From NCBI RefSeq assembly GCF_000069225.1, contig NC_010407.1, positions 744,001 through 808,000 of the forward strand: a stretch of DNA of 64,000 nucleotides. The letters run 5' to 3'. A program made the translations under genes and the position numbers. Below, one piece after another: positions 63,765 to 64,000 of this stretch. This DNA is from Clavibacter sepedonicus (GTDB lineage Bacteria; Actinomycetota; Actinomycetes; Actinomycetales; Microbacteriaceae). Within the stretch, counting starts at the first letter, position 1. Each line of letters opens with the position of its first letter. The notes under the pieces are model-generated. The model had not been told where the DNA came from and did no database searches. It saw nothing but the letters and a program-made list of their open reading frames with translations.

Positions 63765-63767
63765 CCC

Positions 63768-64000
63768 ATGCTCGCTCCCGCGCTCGCTCATCTGGTCAAG
63801 GGCATCGTCGAGCACCCGGACGACGTCTCCGTGACGAGCAAGGGATCCCCCCGCGGCGAGGTCCTCGAGGTGCGCGTGCACCCCGAGGACCTCGGCCGGG
63901 TCATCGGCCGAGCGGGTCGCACCGCGAAGGCCCTCCGGACGCTCGTCTCGGCTCTCGCCGACGGCCAGCGCGTCCGCGTCGATGTGGTGGACACCGATTC
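63768..64000 (+). CDS. khpA: KH-domain RNA-binding protein KhpA (YlqC family), partial or nearly complete
   Basis: The first 77 codons of a small KH-domain protein; the window ends just before its expected end. It starts MLAPALAHLVKGIVEHPDDV and has the KH RNA-binding loop GRAGR in LGRVIGRAGRTAKALRTL. KhpA pairs with KhpB in other bacteria and binds RNA. The position directly after rpsP is diagnostic. ATG 63768 lies 3 nt after the rpsP stop. Confidence 0.93.
   Translation, partial: MLAPALAHLVKGIVEHPDDVSVTSKGSPRGEVLEVRVHPEDLGRVIGRAGRTAKALRTLVSALADGQRVRVDVVDTD

Overview
The window is 64 kb of very GC-rich (roughly 73 %) chromosome with dense, short-spaced genes. GTG starts and ATGA/GTGA stop-start overlaps are frequent, and many genes have a TANNNT hexamer 6-10 nt before the start codon. 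Gene content and order (thrS-HIT-pdxS-pdxT-yebC-ruvC-ruvA-ruvB-yajC-secD-secF-relA; alaS-ruvX-mltG-aroE-aroC-aroK-aroB; DUF177-rpmF-rnc-mutM-smc-ftsY-ffh-rpsP-khpA) are those of an actinobacterium. The protein style and an IS481-family element point to Microbacteriaceae, most likely Clavibacter or a close relative. The species call is inference. Almost all of the window is core genome: no CRISPR array, prophage, rRNA or restriction island was seen.

Layout. 1-2.2 kb: end of the cytochrome oxidase region (ctaE, cut by the window edge), trpD and a SRAP-domain protein. 2.2-11.7 kb: a glycerol and dihydroxyacetone region. glpF-glpK (glpK frameshifted) runs divergently from the PTS-dependent kinase dhaK-dhaL-dhaM. 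After small stress or thiol genes (YchJ-like, DinB-like, glutathione-peroxidase-like) comes glpD, divergent from a SorC-type regulator, with a palindrome between them. 11.7-12.4 kb: four tRNA genes (Val-CAC on minus; Gly-GCC, Cys-GCA, Val-GAC on plus) with a clear promoter and terminator for the plus cluster. 12.5-26.1 kb: thrS, a HIT hydrolase, vitamin B6 synthase (pdxST), yebC, Holliday-junction genes ruvCAB, protein-export genes yajC-secD-secF, a rhodanese and the stringent-response enzyme Rsh. 26-31.3 kb: an AbiEi-like protein, a DUF349 protein, a small membrane protein, rarA, rpsD with a long leader, and a small membrane protein. 31.3-40.6 kb: alaS-ruvX-mltG and the shikimate genes aroE-aroC-aroK-aroB, followed by an SDR oxidoreductase. 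40.63-41.70 kb: a complete IS481-type insertion sequence lying exactly between two convergent genes. 41.7-50.1 kb: rsmD, a MoxR/DUF58/transglutaminase operon (the last gene apparently frameshifted), recG and coaD. 50.1-64 kb: DUF177-rpmF-rnc-mutM, a double GNAT protein, smc, ftsY, ffh, a VOC protein, a MarP-type membrane protease with a YbdK-type ligase, and rpsP-khpA.

How the genes work together. The first third handles glycerol uptake (GlpF), phosphorylation (GlpK), oxidation of glycerol-3-phosphate (GlpD) and phosphorylation of dihydroxyacetone with phosphate from the PTS (DhaKLM). The middle and right parts serve translation, DNA repair and segregation, membrane protein targeting (SecDF/YajC, FtsY, Ffh), cell-wall processing and aromatic amino-acid precursors.

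I did not find a convincing new multi-gene system. The most notable signals are two single-base frameshifts (glpK and the transglutaminase gene), a frame-independent excess of the palindrome GGATCC, a recurrent leaderless-promoter architecture, a candidate SorC operator, and a clean IS insertion whose target duplication contains a stop codon.
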